DNA of 64,000 nucleotides, taken from Shinisaurus crocodilurus. Its lineage: Eukaryota > Chordata > Lepidosauria > Squamata > Shinisauridae. The notes under the pieces were generated by a model, which was not told where the DNA came from, searched no databases, and worked only from the letters and a program-made list of their open reading frames with translations. Where the stretch lies: NCBI GenBank assembly GCA_021292165.1, contig CM037876.1:282384521-282448520 (forward strand), in the 5' to 3' direction. Below are positions 46,630 to 55,766 of this stretch, one piece after another. Every line of letters starts with the position of its first letter. Position 1 is the stretch's first letter. The position numbers and the translations under genes are program-made.

Positions 46630-48244
46630 CATAGTCTTCGATGTCTCTATACTAATGCCCAGAGTATGGGCAACAAACAAGACGAACTTGAACTCCTGAT
46701 ACATGAGGTCAAGTACGACTTGATAGGGATAACTGAAACCTGGTGGAATAACTCCCATGACTGGAATACAGCAATTGAAGGGTATAACTTGTTCAAAAGA
46801 AACAGAAGCAACAGAAAGGAGTTGCACTGTATGTTAAAAATACGTATCTCTGCACAGAGATACAGGAAGAGGAGCTTGGCAGCCCCATTGAGAGCAACTG
46901 GGTTAAAATAAAGGGGGCAAAGAATAAAACGAACATGGCGGTTGGAGTCTACTACCGACCACCCAATCAAGGAGAAGACGGGGATGGAACTTTTGAAAAG
47001 CAAATTGCCATTGTTTCAAGGAGGCACGATGTGGTAGTAATGGGTGACTTCAATTTCCCTGATATCTGTTGGGGGACTTATTCAGCCAAACATGGCCCCT
47101 CCAAGAAATTCCTGAGCTGTGCTGCTGATAACTTCCTCCTACAGAAAGTGGAGGAAGGAACTAGAGGATCGGCTATCCTTGACCTGATTCTAACCAACAG
47201 AGACGAGTTAGTGGATAAAGTGGCAGTTTCGGGAACTCTGGGGGAAAGTGACCATGTTATACTTGAGTTCTTGATTCTAATGGAAGCAAAAGCTGAGTGT
47301 AGCCAAACACGTACCCTGGATTTTAGGAAAGCCAATTTTAACAAACTCAGAACAATGATTAGTAAGATCCCATGGCAAGCGACTCTCATGAGAAAGGGAG
47401 CCCAGGAGGCGTGGGAGTTTTTAAAAAAGGAAATTTTAAAGGCACAATTGCAAACAATTCCCACAAGGAAAAAAGGCAGAGGGCAACAGAAGAAGCCAAT
47501 GTGGCTTCACAATAAACTCAAAGATGACCTGAAAACAAAAAAGGACACGCATAGGAAGTGGAAGGAAGGACAGGCTACAAGGGAAGAGTACAGGCAGGGA
47601 GCACAGAACTGCAGGAATAGTGTCAGGAAGGCTAAAGCTGAGAATGAGCTAAGGTTAGCGAGGAATGCTAAAAGCAACAAAAAAGCTTTCTTCAGATACA
47701 TGCACAGTAAAAGACAGAAGAAAGAACTGGTGGTTCAACTACTCAATGAGGATGGCAAATTGATAACAGAAGACAAAAAAAAGGCAGAAGTGTTCAATTC
47801 CTACTTTGGCTCAGTCTTCTCCCAAAAGAGGGTCTATGACCACCCTGGCAAACCTGAAGTGCAGACTGAAGGGCCAGGATTGCAGCTTGAGATTGAAAGG
47901 CAAATGGTCAAGGAGCACCTGATTGCTCTGAACGAGTTTAAATCTCCAGGGCCTGATGAGCTGCATCCTAGAGTAATAAAGGAACTGGCAGAAGAACTCT
48001 CAGAACCACTGTCTATTATCTTTGAGAAATCATGGAGGACAGGTGAAGTGCCAGACGACTGGAGGAGGGCAAATGTTGTTCCCATCTTCAAAAAGGGCAA
48101 GAAGGAGGAACCTGGGAACTATAGGCCAGTCAGTCTGACATCAATCCCCGGGAAGATTTTGGAGCAGATTATAAAGAAGTCAGTCTTCAAGCACCTTGAA
48201 AACAATGCAGTGATTACTAGAAGCCAGCATGGATTTGTCAAGAA
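46630..48244 (+). pseudogene. CR1 ORF2, 5' part (endonuclease and start of RT)
   Basis: The first endonuclease block is MGNKQDELELLIHEVKYDLI-GITETWW (46666 on; catalytic E in ITET). A one-base loss just before 46818 shifts the frame. The main frame (46935-48244) then has VGVYYRPPN, MGDFNFPDICW (about residues 35-45) and GESDHVILEF, followed by a Lys-rich linker. The RT N-terminus follows (ANVVPIFKKGKKEEPGNYRP, VSLTSIPGKILEQII, QHGFVKK). The remaining 28 codons of the open frame after 48244 belong to the DIRS insert. The true start codon is not certain. Confidence 0.9.
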
Positions 48245-48294
48245 GGACAGGTTGCTTACCTGTAACTGTAGTTCTTCGAGTGGTCATCTGTGCA

Positions 48295-48426
48295 TTCACA
48301 CACATATGGGTTCTCTGCGCCTGCGCTGAGATCGATCGGAACTTCTTTAGCTGAGCTGAACTGGGCGGGAGCCCCTCCCCCTCGCGCGTGCTCCTTAGCG
48401 CGGCTCCCGCCCGTCTCCTCAGTTCC
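48295..48426. repeat. DIRS left inverted terminal repeat (132 bp)
   Basis: It is the exact reverse complement of 54262-54393 over all 132 positions by direct comparison. It starts TTCACACACATATGGG and ends CTCCTCAGTTCC. GC-rich, with internal AGCTGAGCTGAACTG and ATCGATCGG motifs. The outermost 50 bases (48245-48294) are not shared with the right end but are repeated in the ICR. Confidence 0.95.
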
Positions 48427-48496
48427 CTGAGACCGCCTATTGCGACCCTTGGAACCGAGGTTGATTTAGGAATAAAAAGAGCTTTACTACACCCCC

Positions 48497-48730
48497 TCGA
48501 ACTCGATGGCTACGAGATCGATAGAAAAAAGAGGACTCAATCCCGATCAAATCGAGATTGTTTAAAAAGAAATGACAATATAACAGACTATCGAACTCGA
48601 TGTCCACGAGATCGATAGATAAAGTCTCGATCCCGATATAATCGAGATCGTCCAAATAAAAGGAAAAAACATAATGAAAAACAGACCATCCCATTTCCAC
48701 CTGGGTATCCATCGAACTCGATGCAGACAC
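48497..48730. repeat. three TCGAACTCGATG repeats in the DIRS spacer
   Basis: TCGAACTCGATG occurs at 48497, 48591 and 48712. The first two head longer similar units (next GAGATCGATAGA, then AATCCCGATCAAATCGAGAT or its variant) with a 94-bp period. The many ATCGAT and TCGA words make it rich in small palindromes. It lies between terminal repeat and ICR and has no coding role. A regulatory or recombination role is only a guess. Confidence 0.7.
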
Positions 48731-48752
48731 CGAGAGGGGAAGGAGGGCGGGT

Positions 48753-48848
48753 TGTGTGAATGCACAGATGACCACTCGAAGAACTACAGTTACAGGTAAG
48801 CAACCTGTCCTTCTTCTTCGTGGTCTCTGTGCTTCACACACATATGGG
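48753..48848. repeat. DIRS internal complementary region
   Basis: 48753-48810 is the exact complement of the left terminus (48245-48302), and 48811-48848 the exact complement of the right terminus (54378-54415). Their abutment reproduces the circle junction and defines the element ends. In the established DIRS model this region templates completion of the termini and circle formation. Confidence 0.95.
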
Positions 48849-48892
48849 TAGATTAGCAAGCTGACTTACCGGAGGTGGGTCGGTGTCGGTAG

Positions 48893-49936
48893 TCAGATGG
48901 TGACCGATGATAGGACCGCTCTCCCGAAAGTGTTCTGCGCCCTGGCTCGAACGTCGAGGCGGTAGTGGCAGATAAAGGTGGAGGGTGAAGACCAAGTTGC
49001 CGCCCTGCACAAGTCCGATAGAGAAATTCCTCTGCCAAATGCCGTCGAAGTCGACATGGCTCTCGTAGAATGTGCCCTTACTGAGCCCGGTAAAACGCGA
49101 TCGGCAAGTTGATATGCCAATTTAATAGTGTCGACCAGCCATGAGGACAGTCTTTGTTTCGACACGGGGCAGCCCTTTTTCGGTGGGCCGTAGCAGACAA
49201 AAAGTTGTTGAGTGCGTCTTATGGGCTCTGTACGCGCCTTGTAGAAGGCTAGGGCTCTACGGACATCGAGGCTGTGTAAAAGTCTCTCGACATCCGACGT
49301 TGGTGATGGAAAGAATGCTGGAAGTATAATGTCCTGACCCAGGTGAAACTCAGAGATGACTTTGGGAAGAAATGATATATCTGGCCGCAAAACCACTTTG
49401 TCTTTGTGAAAGGTAGTATACGGAGGATCAATTCTGAGTGCGGCTATTTCGCCAACGCGCCTTGCAGATGTAATCGCCACAAGAAACAGGGTTTTGAGCG
49501 ACAGAAGGCGTAGGTCCGACTTCGCCATGGGTTCGAACGGTGCTTTTGTTAGTGCCTTCAAAACCAGTTGAAGGTCCCATCCCGGTGTAATATTCCTCGT
49601 TGGAGGACATAAATTTTTTAATCCCTTCAAAAACTGCTTCACTAGGGGATGGACAAATAGTGACATGCCGGTAGAAGTTGCGCGATAAGCCGTAATTGCA
49701 GCCAAATAAACTTTAATTGATGAAAATTTTAGTCCACGGGTCATCAACGAGTGTAGAAAATCGAGGACAGTGGATACCGAGCATGCTGCAGGGTCTTTAC
49801 CCGAAGCCGCGACAAAGCTGGAGAAAGCTTGCCATTTCCTCTCATAAGAAAGCCTTGTCGAAGGTTTGCGTGCTGCCAGCAAAACGTCTTTAACCGCCTC
49901 AGACAGGTCCGTATCCACCGTTATCTGATCCTCCAT
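48893..49936 (-). CDS. DIRS tyrosine recombinase (YR), 347 aa
   Basis: The recombinase integrates the circular DNA copy by site-specific strand exchange. The N-terminal core-binding part (residues 1-110: RLSYERKWQAFSSFV, SSIKVYLAAITAYRA) is followed by the catalytic domain. Arg is in SARRVGEIA (R159/R160), HxxR in AHSTRAMS (H289, R292), and the nucleophile is probably Tyr325 in ICHYRLD. Start chosen: the ATG at 49936 overlaps the RT stop (TAA, 49921-49923) by 16 bases in a good context (AGCATGG), fitting reinitiation. The frame is open 609 codons further upstream through RT (to 51763). That part does not look like recombinase and is likely a shadow. No lesion seen. Confidence 0.9.
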   Translation of the reverse strand: MEDQITVDTDLSEAVKDVLLAARKPSTRLSYERKWQAFSSFVAASGKDPAACSVSTVLDFLHSLMTRGLKFSSIKVYLAAITAYRATSTGMSLFVHPLVKQFLKGLKNLCPPTRNITPGWDLQLVLKALTKAPFEPMAKSDLRLLSLKTLFLVAITSARRVGEIAALRIDPPYTTFHKDKVVLRPDISFLPKVISEFHLGQDIILPAFFPSPTSDVERLLHSLDVRRALAFYKARTEPIRRTQQLFVCYGPPKKGCPVSKQRLSSWLVDTIKLAYQLADRVLPGSVRAHSTRAMSTSTAFGRGISLSDLCRAATWSSPSTFICHYRLDVRARAQNTFGRAVLSSVTI

Positions 49937-51831
49937 GCTGTGAGGCTTAAGGGATGCAGATTCGGATGAAGTACCTTGCTCTGGTGCTGTGTCAGCAGAT
50001 CGTCTCGAGTCGGTAAATGCAGATAATCTCCCTGGGACAGATTGAGCAAGTGGGCGAACCAATGCTGTCTCGGCCACCACGGAGCAACTAGTATGCAATT
50101 TGTCCTGTCTAGCGATATCTTGGCTAGTACTCGTGTTAGGAGAGGAATTGGAGGAAATAGGTAGTAAAACCCGTTGCTCCATTCCAACAGGAACGCGTCG
50201 GTTATCGACTTCGGGTCCGACCCTGCCCTGCTGCAGAACAGTGGACATGCTGCGTTTTCGCTGGTTGCAAATAAGTCCATGTCCGGTCGACCCCACTGTT
50301 GAAATAGGGAAGTCAACACTTGCCTGTTCAGTTCCCACTCGTGTGAGTGCAGAGACACTCTGCTCAGTGCGTCCGCCAGTACGTTCGTCTTTCCAGCAAT
50401 ATGGATCGCCACAAATGACATCTGACGAAGGAGGGCCCATTCGTAGAGTCGCATAGTCAGTCGTGTAAGGCGCATGGATTTGGTGCCTCCTTGCTTGTTG
50501 ATATAAGCCACCACTGTGGTGTTGTCCGTCACGATCTGTATGTGATGTCCGGTGAGATAATGTTCCATTCCTCGGAGCGCCCTCCAAACAGCCATCAGCT
50601 CCAGCCAATTGATATGCTTGGAGGCCTCCGTCGGAGACCATGTGCCCTGTACGACGTGGTCGTCGGAGTGGGCCCCCCATCCTAGTAAGGATGCGTCCGT
50701 CGTCAGTATCCTGCTCGGTACTGGCGGTTGAAATGGTACCCCGTCGAGTAGATTTGATTCCTGCTGCCACCACCTCAAAGACTCTCTTACGGCTCGCGGG
50801 AGTTGTAGACGAAGAGAAGGTCTGTCCTTTTCTGGTTCGAAGGCTCGAACAAACCAGGTCTGAAGAGGTCGCATGCGAAGCCTCGCGTAGCGTACGACTG
50901 CGATGGTCGAGGCCATGTGCCCCAGAAGTCTTTGTACGACATGAGCTGATGTCACCGATTGTTTGGACACCTTGCTTGCAAGGGAGATCAGTTTGAACGC
51001 CCTGTCGTCCGGGAGATATGCCCGACCATCGAACGCGCTTAGCCTTGCCCCTATGTATTTGATCTCTCTTGTCGGCTGTAAGACCGACTTCTCCGCGTTC
51101 AGACAAAGTCCCAATTCGAGCATGAGATCGAGAGTGTGATTGAGAGCCCTCTGGAGCTCGACCCTCGAGGATGCCACCAGCAACCAATCGTCGAGGTAGG
51201 GGAAGATGGTGATGCCTCTTGCCCTTAGACTTGCGCACACCACCGCCACACACTTCGTGAATACCCTCGGCGCGGTGGAAAGTCCGAATGGAAGAACGAC
51301 GAACTGGTAGGAGTCGTCCCCTACTCGGAACCGAAGGTATTTCCGGCTGTCCTCGTGGATGGCGATGTGGAAGTATGCATCCTTGAGGTCGATGGATGCA
51401 AACCAATCGCTCCTTCGGAGTAGTGGGAGGATCGATTGGAGCGTGACCATGCGGAATCTTTTCGGTGGGATAAAAAGATTTACAGTCCGAAGGTCCAGGA
51501 TTGGTCTGAGTCCTCCCCCTTTCTTCTTCACGATGAAGTACCTGGAGTACAGCCCGTCCTGAGAGTCTTCTGTGAGGACTGGCTGTATCGCTCCTTTTCG
51601 AAGGAGGGTAGAAACTTCCTCCATCAGCACCCGAGTTGGACGGGTGGTCTTGATCCCGAGAAATGGGGGGAGAACTCCGAACTCGATCCTGTAACCGTGT
51701 TCCACGATGCGCAGTACCCATCGATCCGTCGTGATGGTCCTCCACGATTGGAGGTGGTGGCAAAGTCGAGAGCCGAAGAGAGTAGTCTGAGGTAGTGCAG
51801 AGGTGTCGAGGTGGTGAGTCAATGACAGCAC
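49921..51831 (-). CDS. DIRS reverse transcriptase-RNase H, about 636 aa
   Basis: RT copies element RNA to DNA; RNase H removes the template. RT palm: FASIDLKDAYFHI (residues 144-156, D148), LPFGLSTAPRVFTK (180-193), FPYLDDWLLVA with YLDD at 212-215. RNase H: TTDASLLGWG (D379), WLELMAVW (E411), IVTDNTTVVAYINKQGG (D436) and VLADALSR (D487), so all four acidic residues are present. The C-terminal block (DLFATSEN..., ILVAPWWPRQHW) is conserved in DIRS proteins and sometimes called methyltransferase-like. The frame has no ATG near its start (51831 is GTG). It is +1 relative to the Gag frame and open upstream into Gag, so frameshifting or reinitiation is likely. Confidence 0.93.
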   Translation of the reverse strand: MLSLTHHLDTSALPQTTLFGSRLCHHLQSWRTITTDRWVLRIVEHGYRIEFGVLPPFLGIKTTRPTRVLMEEVSTLLRKGAIQPVLTEDSQDGLYSRYFIVKKKGGGLRPILDLRTVNLFIPPKRFRMVTLQSILPLLRRSDWFASIDLKDAYFHIAIHEDSRKYLRFRVGDDSYQFVVLPFGLSTAPRVFTKCVAVVCASLRARGITIFPYLDDWLLVASSRVELQRALNHTLDLMLELGLCLNAEKSVLQPTREIKYIGARLSAFDGRAYLPDDRAFKLISLASKVSKQSVTSAHVVQRLLGHMASTIAVVRYARLRMRPLQTWFVRAFEPEKDRPSLRLQLPRAVRESLRWWQQESNLLDGVPFQPPVPSRILTTDASLLGWGAHSDDHVVQGTWSPTEASKHINWLELMAVWRALRGMEHYLTGHHIQIVTDNTTVVAYINKQGGTKSMRLTRLTMRLYEWALLRQMSFVAIHIAGKTNVLADALSRVSLHSHEWELNRQVLTSLFQQWGRPDMDLFATSENAACPLFCSRAGSDPKSITDAFLLEWSNGFYYLFPPIPLLTRVLAKISLDRTNCILVAPWWPRQHWFAHLLNLSQGDYLHLPTRDDLLTQHQSKVLHPNLHPLSLTAWRIR

Positions 51832-51850
51832 GGTTGGGACGGCGAGGCAG

Positions 51851-53986
51851 TCAAAGACGACGCCGGCCGGCGTCGCCTCCCCTCCTGGTGCCTCTGGACC
51901 GCTGCTGGAACGGTCGTTGCGGCGCTTGAGGCTGCGGTGCTCCGGGCCTCCGGTTCCCGCTCCTGTACTGGCCTGGCTGTTGGTATTGTCTGGCTGGGAA
52001 CGGGAATCGAGACCAACGTCGTGGACGAAAACTCTGGGACGGTTGTTGGCGGATAAGCCCCATCTTTTTCGCCGTCGTCAGAGCTTTCTGGGCAGAGTCG
52101 AGGGAGTCGTCCGTGGAGGAATTAAACAACCCCTCGCCGTCAAAAGGGAGGTCCTGGATCTTCGCCCTATCGTCGGGAGTCAGGGCGGTAGAGCGAAGCC
52201 ATGCGTGCCTCCGCAAAGCCACGGAACCGACCATCGACCTGGCGTGGCTGTCGACTTGGTGCCTTGCTGTATTCATCTGCAGGGCACCGATGCTAGTCGC
52301 TTCTTTAACCAATTGAGCTGCCAGGTCCCTCTTGTCGTCCGGCAGATAATCACAGAGGTCTCCCAGCTTCTCCGTGATGTACATTTGATATCTAGCCAAC
52401 AACGCCTCGTAGTTAGATATCTTGAGCCCGAGGGAAGACGATGAGTAGATCCTACGGCCGTAGGAATCTAGTGTCTTACCCTCTTTATCTGCCGGAGTGG
52501 TATGCTGTTTCCCCCCACGAGACTGCGCCGATTTGACTATTAGCGAGTTCGGGGTCGGATGAGAAAACAGGAATTTCGCTCCTTCCTCCTGGATTTTGTA
52601 CATTGACTCCAGGCGTTTGGCCGTCGGTTTAGTTGAGGCCGGAGTCTTCCAGGTCTCCTGCACCGTCTCCAACAGTGTCGGCAGGAATGGAAGGAGCAGC
52701 TGGTTCGACTGTGTCGTCCTAAGGACAGCATAAATGTCATCCTTGGCCTTTCCTTTCGAAGACTTCACCTCGACTCCCAGAGCAGTCACCAGCCGGCTGA
52801 CATGCTCAGCGAAACTCCCCATGTCCTCCGACGGGGAGACCGCATCTTTAGACTCCACCTGCGCGTCCGGCGAAGTGGAGTGGGAGGAGGAAGCCGCCGA
52901 GTCCGAATCCGACAGGTACGCCGATCCCGACGAGGAGTGGCCAACAACATCAGTCGCAACCGGTGGACGTACGAGAGTCTGTGGTTGAGCCGTCGATGTC
53001 GACGCAATCGGCTCTCTCACCACTTCAGCCGGGGCACGAGACACAGCCGCATCTCGTCGAGGTGAAGGAGAATGCCTCCGACTCCGGTGCCTGTCCGGAG
53101 AAACTGAACGCCTGTGGTAGTAGTGACGTTCAGACCTCTCGCGTCTCGGTGAGCGTCTCGACCTCGAGTAGTAACTCCTAGAACTCGATCCCGAGTAGTA
53201 GGAGCGAGACCTTGACCTCTCATCTCGGTATCGGGAGAGACGAGATCGATGGCTCGAAGTCATGGAGACCGAGTCACGAGCCCGATAATGCGGGGATCGT
53301 GATCGGCGGCGGTGCTCTTGACGCTCCTCTGCGTACCCAACCGACGGAGACAGCAGCGGTGGAGGACCCCTCGAGCCCGAACGGGGTCTGTCCGATGTCG
53401 TCTGCTCCTCGAGCTAGGTTGGCGAAGCCACAAGCTCTCCCTCCGACAGGGAAGCTGCCGCAGTCATCGGCTCTTTTGCGATCTCTCGGCCCCGAGGAGA
53501 CGTAGTCGGGGCCGGGGTGGACTGGTGGGCAATCGGTCCCGAAGCTCGATCTCGAGCACCAGTCAGAGCCTCAAACATCGCCACCGTTCGCTTCGATACC
53601 ACCACAGTGGACGAAGTCGACGGGCCCGCCATTTCCTCAGGCTCAACCGCCATTTTCTCCTTAAGGCGTTTCGCCTTATCCTTACGAACCTTCTTTGCCA
53701 GTTTCTTTGCCGTTAGCGTGTCCGTTAACGGCTTCTTGGCAGGCTGGGATCCCCCAGGCCGTTCCTCTGGAGTGGGGCCTTTTGCTGACAGGGATTGCTC
53801 CCACAAAAGGGCCCTCAATTTCGTTTGGCGGGCTTTTCTGGCCTGCTTAGTGAAGGCCTGACAATGCTTGCAGGACTCCACGACGTGTCCCTGTCCGAGA
53901 CACAGCAGGCAGAGTAAGTGATTGTCAGCGGGGGGGATTTTAGTCCCACACCGCTGACATTTTCTAAATGGTGCCTTGAGAGGCAT
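51851..53986 (-). pseudogene. DIRS Gag-like ORF1 interrupted by one TAG
   Basis: The frame from the ATG at 53986 to the TGA at 51851-51853 spans 711 codons, with a single TAG at codon 191 (53414-53416). Both sides are in the same frame and 50 codons of open sequence bridge to the next Met at 53263. Residues 10-42 have a Cys/His cluster (CQRC, CLLC, then H34, C39, H41, C42). After the TAG comes an Arg/Ser-rich domain (SRSRSYYSGSSSRSYYSRSR), then an all-alpha middle and an Arg/Gln/Pro-rich tail (RPFQQRSRGTRRGGDAGRRR). A Gag role (RNA packaging) is inferred from position. The TAG is either a recent mutation or a readthrough site. Confidence 0.85.
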
Positions 53987-54261
53987 AGTTAGAGATTAGA
54001 TTAGGAAGAAAAATAGAGAATAATACAGTAACTAGGACAAGAACGGGGGAGAGAAGGTTTTAGGTAGGACTTTTTTTTTTGAAGATTTTTTTTTTTTTTT
54101 TTTGAAAAATGAAAGTACAGGTCGAAAGAGAATCAAGAGATAGAAAGTTTATGAAGAGAACAAAGTTTTTTAGATTAATAGAAAGACTAACAAACTCAGC
54201 TTGAAAACTCGAAAGTGAAGAGAAGAAGAACCTATCGACTGGTCGCAAAGGCGGTCGAAGA

Positions 54262-54393
54262 GGAACTGAGGAGACGGGCGGGAGCCGCGCTAAGGAGCAC
54301 GCGCGAGGGGGAGGGGCTCCCGCCCAGTTCAGCTCAGCTAAAGAAGTTCCGATCGATCTCAGCGCAGGCGCAGAGAACCCATATGTGTGTGAA
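54262..54393. repeat. DIRS right inverted terminal repeat (132 bp)
   Basis: Exact reverse complement of 48295-48426. In element orientation it lies upstream of ORF1, so it probably holds the promoter. The unique 5' leader between it and the Gag start includes two A runs on the coding strand (plus-strand T runs at 54070-54079 and 54087-54103). Confidence 0.95.
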
Positions 54394-54415
54394 GCACAGA
54401 GACCACGAAGAAGAA

Positions 54416-55565
54416 CAAATCCTGTCAGACTAATCTGATCTCATTTTTTGATCGGGTAACCTCCCTTGTGGACTGTGGGAATGCTGTGGACATCATATAT
54501 CTGGACTTCAGCAAAGCTTTCGACAAAGTGCCTCATGATATCCTGATTAGCAAGCTAGCTAAGAGTGGGCTAGATGGAACAACTATCAGGTGGATCCACA
54601 ATTGGCTACAGAATCTGACTCAAAGAGTACTTATCAATGGTTCCTTCTCAAACTGGGGAGAGGTAACAAGCGGGGTACCACAGGGCTCGGTCCTGGGCCC
54701 GGTGCTCTTCAACATTTTTATTAATGACTTGGATGAGGAGGTACAGGGAATGCTTATCAAATTTGCAGATGACACAAAGTTGGGTGGAACAGCTAATACT
54801 CTGGAAGACAGAAATAAAATTCAAACCGACCTCGATAGGCTGGAGCGCTGGGCCGAAAACAACAGAATGAAATTTAATAGGGATAAATGCCAAGTGCTGC
54901 ACCTAGGGAGAGGAAACCAAATGCAGAGTTACAGAATGGGGGACACTTGGCTCAACAATACTACAAGTGAGAAGGATCTTGGAATTGTGGTAGATCACAA
55001 ACTGAATATGAGCCAGCAATGCGATGTGGCTGCAAAGAAGGCAAATGCAATTTTGGGCTGTATTAATAGAAGTATAGCTTCCAAATCACGGGAAGTGATA
55101 ATTCCCCTTTACTCTGCACTGGTTAGGCCTCATCTTGAGTACTGCGTCCAGTTCTGGGCACCTCACTTTAAGAAGGACATAGACAAACTGGAGAGGGTTC
55201 AGAGGAGGGCAACAAGGATGATAAAGGGATTGGAAACAAGGCCCTATGAGGAGAGACTGAAAGAACTGGGCATGTTTAGCCTTCAGAAGAGGAGACTGAG
55301 GGGAGATATGATCGCACTCTTCCAGTATTTGAAGGGATGTCACACAGAGGAGGGCCAGGATCTCTTCTCGATCATCCCAGTTTGCAGGACACGGAATAAT
55401 GGGCTCAAGTTACAGGAACCCAGATTCCACCTAAACATCAGGAAAAATTTCCTGACTGTCAGAGCAATAAGACAATGGAATCAACTACCTAAGGAGGTGG
55501 TGGGCTCTCCCACTCTCGAGGCATTCAACGTGCAGCTGGACAGACATCTGTCAGAGATGCTTTGA
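54416..55565 (+). pseudogene. CR1 ORF2, 3' part (RT core to stop)
   Basis: The frame resumes after the DIRS insert with KSCQTNLISFFDRV in the same phase as the part ending at 48244. From the Met at 54468: IIYLDFSKAFDKVPH (catalytic D13), SGVPQGSVLGPVLFNIFIND (69-88), IKFADDTKLGG (FADD, 99-102), then the CR1 C-terminal region ([52 protein letters not shown]), ending SEML with a stop at 55563. No internal stop or frameshift. It is called a pseudogene because the gene is split. Confidence 0.93.
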
Positions 55566-55658
55566 CCTGGATTCCTGCATTGAGCAGGGGGTTGGACTCG
55601 ATGGCCTTGTAGGCCCCTTCCAACTCTACTTTTCTATGATTCTATGATTCTATGATTT

Positions 55659-55730
55659 ATTACATTTCTATACCGCCTTTCTGCTAAGGCACCCAAAGCG
55701 GTTTACAATGTTTAAATACTCAAACAAACA
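55659..55730 (-). mobile_element. L2-type LINE 3' tail abutting the CR1 end
   Basis: TTATTACATTTCTATACCGC-CTTTCTGC and CCAAAGCGGTTTACAATG are the reversed L2-like tail. (CAAA)n follows at 55722-55736. The CR1 tail runs directly into it. Confidence 0.5.
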
Positions 55731-55766
55731 AACAAACGTGTGTCCCCCAACCAAACATACACCAGT

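Larger units (their letters stand above)
48245..54415 (-). mobile_element. DIRS-type tyrosine-recombinase retrotransposon, complete, 6171 bp
   Basis: Inserted in CR1 ORF2 in the opposite orientation. Reading from 54415 to 48245: short terminus, inverted terminal repeat, Gag-like ORF, RT-RNase H ORF, tyrosine recombinase ORF, internal complementary region (ICR), AT-rich spacer with repeats, inverted terminal repeat, 50-bp terminus. The ICR (48753-48848) is the exact complement of the two termini joined (54378-54415 and 48245-48302), the hallmark of DIRS elements, which replicate through a circle. There is no target duplication; both junctions share AAGAA (48240-48244 and 54411-54415). It is the most intact element in the window. 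Confidence 0.95.
45024..55658 (+). mobile_element. near full-length CR1 LINE, split by a DIRS element
   Basis: CR1 sequence occupies 45024-48244 and 54416-55658, about 4.46 kb after discounting the insert. Order: duplicated 5' UTR unit (45028-45393), ORF1 with an esterase-like domain (45469-46497), ORF2 with endonuclease and RT (about 46630 to 55565), 3' UTR (GTTGGACTCGATGGCCTTGT) and the CR1 tail of ATTCTATG repeats (55636-55655). The left border is approximate. This is the only copy in the window with a 5' UTR and ORF1. The reading frame is continuous across the insertion point. Confidence 0.92.

Noticed and set aside
48245..48329. CR1 ORF2 C-terminal 28 codons ending LCIHTHMGSLRLR
   Set aside because: These codons lie in the DIRS terminus, not in the CR1, so the stop at 48327 is an artefact of the insertion.
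49937..51763. The 609-codon upstream half of the 956-codon minus-strand frame as part of a giant recombinase
   Set aside because: It overlaps RT-RNase H, shows no recombinase motif and reads as a low-complexity Arg/Ser/Gly/Thr-rich shadow. The recombinase starts well at the ATG at 49936. Kept as a finding because of its length.
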